Shown here piece after piece: positions 35,877 to 44,398 of a DNA stretch of 64,000 nucleotides. Made by a program: the position numbers and the translations under genes. Source of the stretch: VXLM01 sp965242665 (GTDB lineage Bacteria > Chloroflexota > Dehalococcoidia > Lucifugimonadales > VXLM01); contig OZ251484.1 in the NCBI GenBank assembly GCA_965242665.1, positions 3,224,001-3,288,000 of the forward strand, read 5' to 3'. Position 1 is the stretch's first letter. The number at the start of each line of letters is the position of its first letter. A model generated the notes under the pieces. The model saw only the letters and a list, made by a program, of their open reading frames with translations. It was not told where the DNA came from and did not search any database.

Positions 35877-37645
35877 GTCAGTATCTCCTCAAGGCCAGTC
35901 TGGAGCAGCGCATGGAACTGCGACGACGGGTCGTTCGCCAGCTCGAGTCGACCGCCGCTCTCGACGACTCGTCCATTGTCGAGCATCAGCAACTCATCGC
36001 ATCGAGCGAGGGTTGGCAAGTGATGTGCAATGATGATTGCGGTACGGCCCTCCACGAGCTTGTCCACCGTGCGCTCGATGAGCTGCTCCGTGCCTCGGTC
36101 GAGTCTCGACGTAGCCTCGTCGAGGACTACCACACCCGGATCCTTCAAGAATGCGCGGGCGAACGCGAGGAGCTGCGCCTCCCCGGCGGACAATCCCCCG
36201 CCGTCGGACTGCAATTCACTATCAAGGCCGTTTGGAAGTTCCCGTAGCCATGGCTCCAATCCAAGGTCATGGATGACCTCCAGCAGATATTCGTCCGGCG
36301 TTCCTGCGTCGTAGAATGTAAGATTGTCGCGCACCGTGCCGCGGAACAGCCGCACGTCCTGCGTCACCAACGCTATCCTCGCGCGCGCCTCCCGCAGCCT
36401 CGCTCCCCGAATGTCTTCTCCATCCAACATGATCCGTCCACTGCCGGGGTCGTACAGACGAAAGAGCAGCCGGGAAATCGTCGTCTTCCCGCTCCCAGTC
36501 CGTCCGATGAGTCCCAACACCCGCCCAGGCCGCAGATCGAACGAGACGTCCCGCAGGACAGGCTCCTCCGGCGTGTAGGCGAAGGTGACCCCGTCGAATC
36601 GGACTCCGAGCGCCCCGCGCGAGAACCGCACGCCAGGCCCGTCGACCACCTTGCTCCGCGTGTTCGACAACTCTGTGATGCGGACGATGCTCCCCGCGGC
36701 GCGTTGGAGATTGTTGAGCTGCCAGTTAAACCGCTCTATCGGTTCTGCGACCATATAGGTGTAGTGCAGGATCAGATATACCGTGCCAATAGTGGCGAGG
36801 TCGTTGAGGAACAGATACACGCCGACCCCGAATCCGACGACCGCACCCATGGCAAAGGAAAATCTAGTGATGCTGAACAAGAGCGTGAACATGACCATCG
36901 TTGCCATATACTTTTGGAACCAATTGCGGATGTGCCAGTGAAACCCTTGCAGTGCATACGACTGGGCGGCGTTCGTGCGAACGTCCTCGCGGCCCGCCAC
37001 TCTCTCCTCGATGAAGCCAAACGCGTTCGCAACGGCCTCCTGCGTTCTGCGATACCGGCCGACCGCTATATTCCTCATGCTGAGCAATACCGTCAGAACG
37101 ATCCCACTGAAGACCGAGAGTGCCAGCCCCGCCCGCCAATCTTCTCGGAACAGCAGCGCGAGTATCCCTACGAGCAACAGAGTGCTCTCCAACATGTGAA
37201 CCACGAGAGACGAGAAGAATTGACCTAATTGGTTCGCGTCGCCGTCGATCCGTTCGATCATCTCCCCGGGCGTGTGCTCGTTGTGAAACGACATATCGAG
37301 ATGCAGTGCATGACCCGCAAGGTCGGAACGGAGGCTGTTAGTGGCAGTCCAGCCAAGCCGGCCGCTCGCGTATGTAGCGAGAACGCTAACGACCTGTTGC
37401 ACGAGGGCGATGACGATGAATAGACCTGCAGCGGTCAGCAGTAGACTCAACGGACTGCCTTGCGTCGCCTCGTCGATGAAATACCGCAGGATCTGAGGAT
37501 TCGCAAGCTGCAGACCGATGTTTCCCAACAGGAGGATCCCGGCGATGAAGAACAGCCGCTTCTGGCGCACAGCGTACCGGAGCAGCAGTTCCGCATACTG
37601 CCGAAGGGAAACTTCATCCTTGCTGTCAGTCGAGGCAGGTGGCAT
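35873..37645 (-). CDS. ABC exporter half-transporter, canonical nucleotide site
   Basis: A 590-residue half-transporter with six membrane helices, Walker A GRTGSGKTT, signature LSAGEAQLLAFARA, and Walker B VVVLDEATSRLD with the catalytic Glu intact. Together with the protein encoded just downstream it should make one active and one degenerate ATP site. It is first in the two-gene unit and divergent from the enolase-superfamily gene at 37874. Confidence 0.9.
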   Translation of the reverse strand: MPPASTDSKDEVSLRQYAELLLRYAVRQKRLFFIAGILLLGNIGLQLANPQILRYFIDEATQGSPLSLLLTAAGLFIVIALVQQVVSVLATYASGRLGWTATNSLRSDLAGHALHLDMSFHNEHTPGEMIERIDGDANQLGQFFSSLVVHMLESTLLLVGILALLFREDWRAGLALSVFSGIVLTVLLSMRNIAVGRYRRTQEAVANAFGFIEERVAGREDVRTNAAQSYALQGFHWHIRNWFQKYMATMVMFTLLFSITRFSFAMGAVVGFGVGVYLFLNDLATIGTVYLILHYTYMVAEPIERFNWQLNNLQRAAGSIVRITELSNTRSKVVDGPGVRFSRGALGVRFDGVTFAYTPEEPVLRDVSFDLRPGRVLGLIGRTGSGKTTISRLLFRLYDPGSGRIMLDGEDIRGARLREARARIALVTQDVRLFRGTVRDNLTFYDAGTPDEYLLEVIHDLGLEPWLRELPNGLDSELQSDGGGLSAGEAQLLAFARAFLKDPGVVVLDEATSRLDRGTEQLIERTVDKLVEGRTAIIIAHHLPTLARCDELLMLDNGRVVESGGRLELANDPSSQFHALLQTGLEEILT

Positions 37646-37873
37646 GAGAGGAAGCCCAGAGGTTCGCTTGCGCAGACAGAGAACGCCCCTGCCCCTGTAT
37701 GCAATGCGAACTCGCGCGTCGATTCATCCGGATTGGGATGTGGCGTCCCATCCATGGTGCATATGTTGCGCCTTCTCGGTCAACTATTTCAAACGGAACC
37801 GCGCCCCGCTCGCCGTATTCTCATGACCCCGCCAACGTGATAGGCTAGGGGAGTACGTTGAGAGGAGTGACTC

Positions 37874-39130
37874 ATGAAGATCATCGACATCGAAGCAATA
37901 CCGATCTACCCTGCCTTGGCGAGACGGTATGACAATCCCGCCGGACGCGGACGCATGGGCGGCATCGACAGCCGCATGGTGTTCAAGGTCACCACCGATG
38001 TCGGCGTCATCGGCTACGGCGACTACGACTGGCCCGGCCCGCCGCCTACTCCCTCGATGTTCGAACGCCTCATCGACCGAAGCCTGTTCGATTTCATGTG
38101 CAACGACTTCAACTTGGGACTCGGATCCGCGCTCTACGACGCAATGGGCAAGTACCTAGAAGTGCCGGTCTACAAGCTGCTCGGCCAGAAGGTGCGCGGC
38201 GCGATGACCGTCGCCGCCTGGACGAGGCCGTGTCCAGCAGATGTGTTCGCCCAAGAAGTGCAGCGTTCGAGGGAAGAAGGGTATATGGTGTTCAAGATGC
38301 ACACGAACTCCGCCTTCGACCCGCTCGAACAGGCGGCAGCAGCGGAAGCGCTCGACCTCCCCCCAGGCTTCCAGATCCACTTCGACTTCAATGGCGGCGG
38401 CAGAACTGTAGCCGGAGTCAAGCCGCTGATCGCCGAAATAGAGCGCAGCCATCCCATCGTAGCCTTCATCGAGGACCCGCTTCCCCGAACCGACCTCGAC
38501 GGCTGGCGCGAACTGCGCAGCCATACCAACCTCACCATCGTCCACGGAGGCATCCCCTCCGGTGGAGGGTACCCGGAAATCGCGCGCGGAGTGGCAGACG
38601 CGTATATGATGGGACAATCGATCTCGGACATCATGGCCCGCGGTATCCTCGCCTCGAAGGCCAATGCACAGATCATCCTCCAACTTACCGGCGGCACCCT
38701 CATGAAGGCCATGACTCTTCACCTTGCAGCCGTCCTTCCCAACGCCAGCGGCCACTCCATCAATCTCGACGACCAATATGAAGAAGACATCACCACCGAG
38801 CGCATCCCCGTCGTCGAAGGGTTCTCCCGCGTGCCAGAATCTCCCGGACTTGGCATCGAAGTCGATGAGGCGATGCTGGCAAAAGTCGCATCCAACAAGC
38901 CGATCATGGCAACCCGCCCCAGGGCGATCGGCGTATTGAAGCTGCCGGGCGGGACTACAGTGCACACCCCCCGCAACCCCGACCCGCGTATCATCACAGG
39001 AAAAGAAGAAGGAACCATCCGTGGCATAGACTTCCATCGTTGGGAAGACGACGGCACGCCAGAGTTCGCCTCCGCCTACCAAAGAATGAAAGAAGAATGG
39101 GAAGCCAAAGGCGCGCGCGTTGACGACTGA
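37874..39130 (+). CDS. Divergent enolase-superfamily protein with altered metal site
   Basis: A 418-residue protein aligned to the mandelate racemase family by its N-terminal capping domain (LGSALYDAMGKYLEVPVYKLLG) and barrel strands FKMHT, HFDFNGG and FIEDPL. At the position of the third metal ligand, normally a Glu in a GE motif, it has IVHGGIP, so the canonical ligand is missing. A C-terminal extension of about 60 residues (HTPRNPDPR...HRWEDDGTPEF) is not usual. It may use another ligand (the His), bind no metal, or be catalytically different. Start ATG 37874 follows gaggag. Confidence 0.75.
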   Translation: MKIIDIEAIPIYPALARRYDNPAGRGRMGGIDSRMVFKVTTDVGVIGYGDYDWPGPPPTPSMFERLIDRSLFDFMCNDFNLGLGSALYDAMGKYLEVPVYKLLGQKVRGAMTVAAWTRPCPADVFAQEVQRSREEGYMVFKMHTNSAFDPLEQAAAAEALDLPPGFQIHFDFNGGGRTVAGVKPLIAEIERSHPIVAFIEDPLPRTDLDGWRELRSHTNLTIVHGGIPSGGGYPEIARGVADAYMMGQSISDIMARGILASKANAQIILQLTGGTLMKAMTLHLAAVLPNASGHSINLDDQYEEDITTERIPVVEGFSRVPESPGLGIEVDEAMLAKVASNKPIMATRPRAIGVLKLPGGTTVHTPRNPDPRIITGKEEGTIRGIDFHRWEDDGTPEFASAYQRMKEEWEAKGARVDD

Positions 39131-39211
39131 CGGCCAACACATCACCGGCCTGCCCCTTCCAATCCTCGGCGAAACAAGCCCGGTGACGAACTCCAGGGAG
39201 TGCAAAGGCGA

Positions 39212-39985
39212 ATGCTGCTCGCGCTCGACATAGGCAACACCAACATCAAGATCGGCGTTTTCCCAGACGGCCATGGCTATGCGCCCGCTGCGTCATGGCG
39301 CATCAACACCGAGCAGGGGCGCACGTCCGACGAGTACGGCTTCATGATCGCCAACCTGTTGCCCGCGAGAGGAGTAGATCCCCGCAGCGTCTCTGCCGTG
39401 TCCATCTGCAGCGGCGTACCTCCTCTCACCGCATCATTCGTCGAAGTGAGTGAAGCCTACTTCCGACAACCTCCTCTCGTCGTCGGCCCCGGAGTAAAGA
39501 CCGGCATCAAGATCCTCTACGACAACCCCAGAGACGTAGGCGCAGACCGCATTGTCGACGCGGCCGCGGCCCTGAAACTCTACGGAGGCCCAGCAATCAT
39601 CGTCGACTTTGGAACCGGCACGGTGTTCGATGCAGCTACCAAAGATGGGGAGTACCTCGGCGGCGCCATCGCCCCAGGCATCCATGTCGCGGCCGGCGCC
39701 CTCTACCAGGCCGCCTCGCAGCTTCGCCGCGTCGAACTGGAACGCCCGCCTTCCGCGATCGGTCGCAATACGATCCACGCCCTCCAATCCGGGCTCGTGC
39801 TTGGATACACCGATATGGTGCGCGGCATGGTCAAACGATTCGACGAGGAACTAGGCGGTGGATCGAAGGTCATAGCGACCGGAGGCCTCGCTCGCCTCAT
39901 CGCCCAAGAGACAGGAATCTTCCACGTGGTCAACGACAACCTCACCCTCGCCGGATTGAAGATCATTCACGAAATGAACTCCTAA
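39212..39985 (+). CDS. coaX: Type III pantothenate kinase
   Basis: A 257-residue ASKHA-fold kinase. The phosphate-binding DIGNTNIKIG is at residues 6-15, the substrate segment DNPRDVGADRIVDA near 105, and the second phosphate loop VDFGTGTVFDAA near 130. It performs the first step of CoA synthesis and is insensitive to CoA feedback. ATG 39212 is preferred over GTG 39200. The next CoA-pathway gene, coaBC, is 167 bp downstream. Confidence 0.92.
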   Translation: MLLALDIGNTNIKIGVFPDGHGYAPAASWRINTEQGRTSDEYGFMIANLLPARGVDPRSVSAVSICSGVPPLTASFVEVSEAYFRQPPLVVGPGVKTGIKILYDNPRDVGADRIVDAAAALKLYGGPAIIVDFGTGTVFDAATKDGEYLGGAIAPGIHVAAGALYQAASQLRRVELERPPSAIGRNTIHALQSGLVLGYTDMVRGMVKRFDEELGGGSKVIATGGLARLIAQETGIFHVVNDNLTLAGLKIIHEMNS

Positions 39986-40152
39986 ATGCCAGCCATGCAA
40001 GTCACCGGCGTTGATACCCCGAGCCCTGCGCGGGTTGAGAGTGCAGGGCGCAACTCATTCTCTAAACACACGCCCGCTTTCGTCTTTCCTTGCACTAGCC
40101 ATCCGTCGTATCATCTAGCCATATGGTGAATCCCGCTAGAAGAAGTCATCCA

Positions 40153-41358
40153 ATGACAAACCCATTCCAAGACAAGCGCGTCGTACTCGGCGTCACTGGC
40201 AGCATCGCATGTTACAAAGCCGTCGACCTGGCGAGCAAGATGACCCAGCGAGGCGCCAAGGTCGACGTCGTCGTGACCGACAGCGCGGCAAAGTTCGTCT
40301 CGCCTCTAACATTCAGAAGCATCACGCACCGCCCCGTCGTAACCGACCTGTTCGACCCGGCGTCAGATGCCGCCATTCACCATATCTCGGTTGCGGAACG
40401 AGCCGACGTCGTCGTCATTGCGCCTGCGACAGCCAACTTCATCGCAAAGGCAGCGGCCGGATTGGCAGACGACGCGGTCGGAGCCGTCGTGCTCGCCGCC
40501 AACGCGCCGGTGATGATCGCCCCTGCAATGGACGGCAACATGTACGAGAACCCCGCCACGCAGGAGAACTTGCAGAAGCTGCGGGAGAGGAACGTATACA
40601 TCGCCGGACCTGCATCCGGCCGCCTCGCATCCGGTCTATCCGGCAGCGGCCGCCTCATCGAGACGCCGGATCTGCTCGGCCATATTGCGCTCGTGCTCGG
40701 CAGGGGGGGAGACCTGGCAGGACGGAAGATCGTCGTGAGCGCTGGCGGCACGCGAGAAGCCATCGACCCTGTCCGCTTCATTACCAACCGCTCATCCGGC
40801 AAGATGGGATACGCCGTCGCCGAGTCCGCGCGCGACCGCGGAGCTTCCGTCTCCCTCGTTGCGGCCCCAACCAGCCTGCCTGATCCCGTCGGAGTTGCAG
40901 TGACACACGTTTCCAGCGCTCACGACATGCGACAAGCGCTGATGACCGAGTGTGACGACGCCGATGTCCTCGTCATGGCGGCAGCCGTGTCCGACTGGCG
41001 TTCAGGAACGACCGCCCCCCAGAAGATCAAGAAAGGACCGTCCGAGCATTGGTCTATCGACCTAATCCAAACCCCTGATATCCTCGCAGAGATTGGTCAT
41101 GCCCGCTTGGTCAAGGTAGGTTTCGCCGCCGAAACCGAATGCATCCTCTCCAACGCGCGGGCAAAGATCCAGAGCAAAGGACTTGACCTCATCGTTGCGA
41201 ACGACGTAACGGCCGAAAGCAGCGGATTCGAGGCGGACACGAACCAGGTAATCCTCCTAGATAAGAACGGCCGGGTAGAAGAACTCCCCATCTTGGACAA
41301 GTACGAGGTCGGCCGCCGCATACTAGACAGAGCCCTCCAGTTCATGGAACGCCTATAG
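40153..41358 (+). CDS. coaBC: Bifunctional phosphopantothenoylcysteine decarboxylase/synthetase
   Basis: A 401-residue fusion (start ATG 40153; ATG 40123 is also in frame). The CoaC half has the FMN segment VTGSIACYKAVD, the catalytic His in HHISVAERAD, and PAMDGNMYENPAT. The active-site loop reads LASGLSGSGRL instead of the E. coli type with ACG...GRM, so the canonical Cys is absent, as in actinobacterial-type enzymes with LTG.DSG.GRL. The CoaB half begins SAGGTREAIDPVRFITN with the dimerisation/CTP motif. It joins cysteine to 4'-phosphopantothenate and decarboxylates the product. Confidence 0.9.
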   Translation: MTNPFQDKRVVLGVTGSIACYKAVDLASKMTQRGAKVDVVVTDSAAKFVSPLTFRSITHRPVVTDLFDPASDAAIHHISVAERADVVVIAPATANFIAKAAAGLADDAVGAVVLAANAPVMIAPAMDGNMYENPATQENLQKLRERNVYIAGPASGRLASGLSGSGRLIETPDLLGHIALVLGRGGDLAGRKIVVSAGGTREAIDPVRFITNRSSGKMGYAVAESARDRGASVSLVAAPTSLPDPVGVAVTHVSSAHDMRQALMTECDDADVLVMAAAVSDWRSGTTAPQKIKKGPSEHWSIDLIQTPDILAEIGHARLVKVGFAAETECILSNARAKIQSKGLDLIVANDVTAESSGFEADTNQVILLDKNGRVEELPILDKYEVGRRILDRALQFMERL

Positions 41359-41416
41359 GATTCCCTCCTGCCGTGCAGTAGGCCGCAGACTATGAAACTG
41401 GGATCCGGCCCGTGTA

Positions 41417-41445
41417 TTGACAAGACCTGTTTCGTCTGCTACAAT
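41417..41445 (+). promoter_or_regulatory. Consensus sigma70 promoter
   Basis: TTGACA (41417-41422), a 17-bp spacer and TACAAT (41440-41445). This is the best promoter match in the window and predicts a start near 41452, 330 bp before the sulfite reductase gene. Confidence 0.8.
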
Positions 41446-41451
41446 GTGGCA

Positions 41452-41758
41452 GCCTAGCGAAATCGAACGTTTTTGAAAAAGAGTAAGAACTCAGAGAAGG
41501 CGGGCTCCAAGTTGCGGAGGATGAGCCACCCGCAAAATCCCCCAAACGCTTGGGAGTCATTTGGAATCCTCTTGCGAGACAGATCTATGCGCGTTTCAAA
41601 GGCAACCTCGAATCCGGCCCCGACCGTGGGAAAGGGATATTTTGGATTTACTTGCGCCTGTACGAGTGGTCCGTAGGGGAACACGTGCATTCGCCCGCCG
41701 AGAACACAGAATGCAATCTACGCGCCCCGCTCGAACACAAGGCGAGCGGGGCTTTCTT
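41452..41758 (+). ncRNA. Candidate structured leader RNA or sRNA ahead of sulfite/nitrite reductase
   Basis: The segment from the predicted start to the terminator at 41724-41758 is about 307 nt and has no convincing reading frame (a 67-codon TTG frame has no ribosome site). Local stems include GGCGGGCTC (41499-41507) with GAGCCACCCGC (41523-41533), and CCCAA-acgc-TTGGG near 41545-41560. The 5' GCGGG could instead pair with CCCGC of the terminator arm, which would be an antiterminator arrangement. It matches none of T-box, cobalamin, RNase P, tmRNA or SRP signatures I know. The reductase ATG follows 23 bp after the terminator, so it may be an attenuator or a free-standing RNA. Confidence 0.5.
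41724..41758 (+). terminator. Strong rho-independent terminator
   Basis: GCCCCGCTCG (41724-41733) pairs perfectly with CGAGCGGGGC (41743-41752), followed by TTTCTT. It ends 23 bp before the reductase start codon and just ahead of its ribosome site. Confidence 0.85.
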
Positions 41759-41781
41759 GTAACACAGAGGAAACGCAACCC

Positions 41782-43542
41782 ATGACGACTACCGCATCCG
41801 GACAGAAGACATACGGAATCATCGACGTAATCCCTGAAGAGATCGACGACTTCGAACTTCAGGTGCGTCAATTCCAAGCCGGGGAGTTCGACGAGACGGA
41901 GTTCCTGGCGTACCGACTGAAGCAGGGAGTGTACGGCCAACGCCAGCCCGACGCCCAAATGATGCGCATCAAGATACCGTTTGGGGGGCTCAAGGCAGAC
42001 CAACTCGACGCCTTGGGCGAGGTTGCAGCCAAGTTCGTGCCCCTGAACAAAGGACACGTGACCACCCGCGAAAACATCCAATTCCATCACGTGAAGCTGC
42101 AAGATGCTGCGGATGTGATGCGCGTGCTCGGTAGAGTAGGACTGACGACCCGGGAAGCGTGCGGCAACACCGTCCGCAACGTCACCGGCTGCTCGCTGGC
42201 GGGAGTCTGCCCCGACGAGGTATTCGACGTCACTCCATACGCCGCCGCGTATGCGCGGTACTTCGTCCGCCACCCATATACGCAGGCCCTCCCCAGAAAG
42301 TTGAAGACGGCCTTCTCCGGATGCGCCCGCGACTGCGCCATCACCGGCATCCACGACGTCGGATTCATCCCAAAGATGCAGGACGGACGCCCAGGATTCG
42401 AGATCAAAGTCGGCGGCGGTACGTCCATCATGCCGAAGATCGCCCCCACCTTGTATGACTTCGTCCCCGTCGAAGACTATCTCAAGGTTACGGAAGCGGT
42501 CATCCGCGTCTTCCACCATACCGACGAGCTGCGGAAGAACAAGATGAAGGCGCGCATAAAATTCCATGTGGCCCGCGTTGGAATTGACGCCTTCCGAGAA
42601 CAGGTCGAAGAGGAAATGAGCCTCCAGTGGGCACGAAAGTCTTTCGATCCATCGTCGCTGCTCTTCATCGAGGATGAGTCCATAGACGCGCCTCCGCTGC
42701 ACAGCCCGCACCCAAATGGCTCCCCTTCGCCCGAGTTCGACCACTGGATAGAAACCAACGTCGTAGACCAGAAGCAGGCAGGCTACAAAGCCGTGAATGT
42801 CAAGCTCTACCAAGGCGACATTCACGCCGAGCAGTTCCACCGTCTCGCCGACATCTCTCGAACCTATGCAGGTGGAAGAGCGCGAATCACCCATCAACAG
42901 AATCTGACGTTCCGATGGGTGCCGAATGCCGCCCTCCGTTCCCTCTGGAATGAACTGAACGAGATCGGGTTCGGTTCGTCAGGCGTGCACGAGGTCAGCG
43001 ACGTAGTGTCCTGCCCAGGCACCGATAGCTGCAAGCTGGGAATCACGTCCTCCATGGGACTTGGCCGCGCACTGATGGACAGGATCGATCAAATGAATAT
43101 CGACGACCCGTTGACGCGCAGGATGCACGTCAAGATGAGTGGATGCCCCAACGGATGCGGCCAGCACCACGTCGCTGACATCGGCTTTCACGGCGCCGCG
43201 TCCAAAGCGCCCGGCGGCCAGGTTCCAGCGTACGAGCTGTTCCTCGGAGGGAGTTACGAAGAGGGCGACACCCGCATTGGCCTTCGCACGAAAACCAAAG
43301 TGCCGGCCAAACGCGTCCCCGACGCCTTCGAAAAAGTGCTGCGCTTCTACTGGTCGCAGCGCCGCGAAGGCGAGGAGTTCAAAGACTTCGCCAATCGACT
43401 CGGCCCCGCCCAGTTTGAACCGCTGCTGAAGGAATTCAACGAGGTTGGGGAACTCAACCGCGAAACCCTCCACGACTACATCGACTGGGATAAGACGGTC
43501 AAGTACAAGCTGGAGCGCGGTGAAGGGGAGTGCGCGGTCTGA
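41782..43542 (+). CDS. Ferredoxin-type sulfite/nitrite reductase
   Basis: A 586-residue siroheme/[4Fe-4S] reductase with two ferredoxin-like half repeats and two siroheme domains. The N-terminal repeat has TTRENIQFHHV, and the C-terminal repeat has RITHQQNLTFRWV. The cluster cysteines are CPGTDSC and SGCPNGCG. It makes a six-electron reduction of sulfite to sulfide or nitrite to ammonium; motifs alone do not separate the two. The 330-bp upstream leader contains a promoter, a possible structured RNA and a terminator, suggesting attenuation control. Confidence 0.88.
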   Translation: MTTTASGQKTYGIIDVIPEEIDDFELQVRQFQAGEFDETEFLAYRLKQGVYGQRQPDAQMMRIKIPFGGLKADQLDALGEVAAKFVPLNKGHVTTRENIQFHHVKLQDAADVMRVLGRVGLTTREACGNTVRNVTGCSLAGVCPDEVFDVTPYAAAYARYFVRHPYTQALPRKLKTAFSGCARDCAITGIHDVGFIPKMQDGRPGFEIKVGGGTSIMPKIAPTLYDFVPVEDYLKVTEAVIRVFHHTDELRKNKMKARIKFHVARVGIDAFREQVEEEMSLQWARKSFDPSSLLFIEDESIDAPPLHSPHPNGSPSPEFDHWIETNVVDQKQAGYKAVNVKLYQGDIHAEQFHRLADISRTYAGGRARITHQQNLTFRWVPNAALRSLWNELNEIGFGSSGVHEVSDVVSCPGTDSCKLGITSSMGLGRALMDRIDQMNIDDPLTRRMHVKMSGCPNGCGQHHVADIGFHGAASKAPGGQVPAYELFLGGSYEEGDTRIGLRTKTKVPAKRVPDAFEKVLRFYWSQRREGEEFKDFANRLGPAQFEPLLKEFNEVGELNRETLHDYIDWDKTVKYKLERGEGECAV

Positions 43543-43592
43543 ACACTCCTCACTCCAGGGGGACGATGTCGTCCTAATGATGTCCTCCAATG

Positions 43593-43623
43593 AAAGAGGC
43601 CCCGCAACATGCGGGGCCTCTTT
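43593..43623. terminator. Strong bidirectional terminator
   Basis: AAAGAGGCCCCGC and GCGGGGCCTCTTT form a 13-bp perfect stem with loop aacat, T-rich on the plus strand and A-rich at the other side. It serves both the reductase and the convergent gene at 43654. Confidence 0.9.
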
Positions 43624-43653
43624 TCACGGGTCGCCATGATGATGGACGCGCAA

Positions 43654-44043
43654 TCACCGGAACCGTTTTCGTATCCTGTCCCAAAGCGATTCGTCCTCAT
43701 ACTGGATCACGCTGCCGCGCCATCGCTTCTCGACCGGCCTCGGCTTGATGAAGAACATTGCATACCCGACGATGAAGAGAATGAACCCGAGCCAAGCCAG
43801 CAGGCCTACGAAGCTGGAGGACGTAGCATTGAGCACCAAGGCTGCCAGCAAGATGAGCACCGCGGCCAGCATCACCCGACCAGGCGTGATAGAGAGTGGG
43901 CTTCCTCCGATGGATTGCTTGAAGTAGTCCCACACAAGCCGAGCAAAACCCATCCTTGTACGACGCTTCGGCGCCTCATCCGCACCCAGGTCGCCCGCCT
44001 GCTGCAGGATCTCTTCGATCTCTCTCTGGTACCTTTGCGGCAT
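43654..44043 (-). CDS. Small two-helix membrane protein
   Basis: A 129-residue protein. A helical N-terminus (QREIEEILQQAGDL) with basic patch (PKRRTR) is followed by two hydrophobic helices (about 55-75 and 80-98) and a basic tail ending RIRKRFR. ATG 44043 has gggggtgac directly upstream. An in-frame ATG near 44172 would add about 43 residues and cannot be excluded. Function unknown. Confidence 0.65.
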   Translation of the reverse strand: MPQRYQREIEEILQQAGDLGADEAPKRRTRMGFARLVWDYFKQSIGGSPLSITPGRVMLAAVLILLAALVLNATSSSFVGLLAWLGFILFIVGYAMFFIKPRPVEKRWRGSVIQYEDESLWDRIRKRFR

Positions 44044-44250
44044 GTCACCCCCCGTATGCGAGATGATACGCGATATATGCCGTTCTCCCACTACTTCGAT
44101 TGACTTCCGCCGTTCGACAACCGGCAGTTCCCAATCCGTATGATTCAATTGTACTTGTAGCTTCTGCATCATGTCAACTTTCGATGCTTCTTCCTGTGCT
44201 TCATCGCCGGAGATTACCCCCAGACTGTAAATCCACCTGCCGCCCTGCCT

Positions 44251-44374
44251 GTCGTCCCCGCGCCCTCGCGTCGTTCCCGCACCCATCCCGTCACTCCTGC
44301 ACCCATCCCGTCATCCCCGCGCCCTTGCGTCATTCCCGCACCCACCAACGTCATTCCCGCGAAGGCGGGAATCT
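44251..44374. repeat. dRS3-like array ending in a full hairpin
   Basis: Five degenerate half units (cgtcrttcccgcrccc-type) lead into a hairpin at 44349-44374. It fills much of the 355-bp gap between the membrane gene at 43654 and the GT-C-like gene. Confidence 0.75.
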
Positions 44375-44398
44375 GGTGGTTTGCGTCCGACGCCCTCG

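Noticed and set aside
37789..37801. Another end of the 6646-type element
   Set aside because: A lone AAACGGAACC without hairpin or partner end.
41473..41676. 67-codon protein in the reductase leader
   Set aside because: TTG start without ribosome site, no recognisable composition, and it lies inside the promoter-terminator segment.
41452..41758. T-box, cobalamin riboswitch, RNase P RNA, tmRNA or SRP RNA
   Set aside because: The conserved core sequences of these families are absent.
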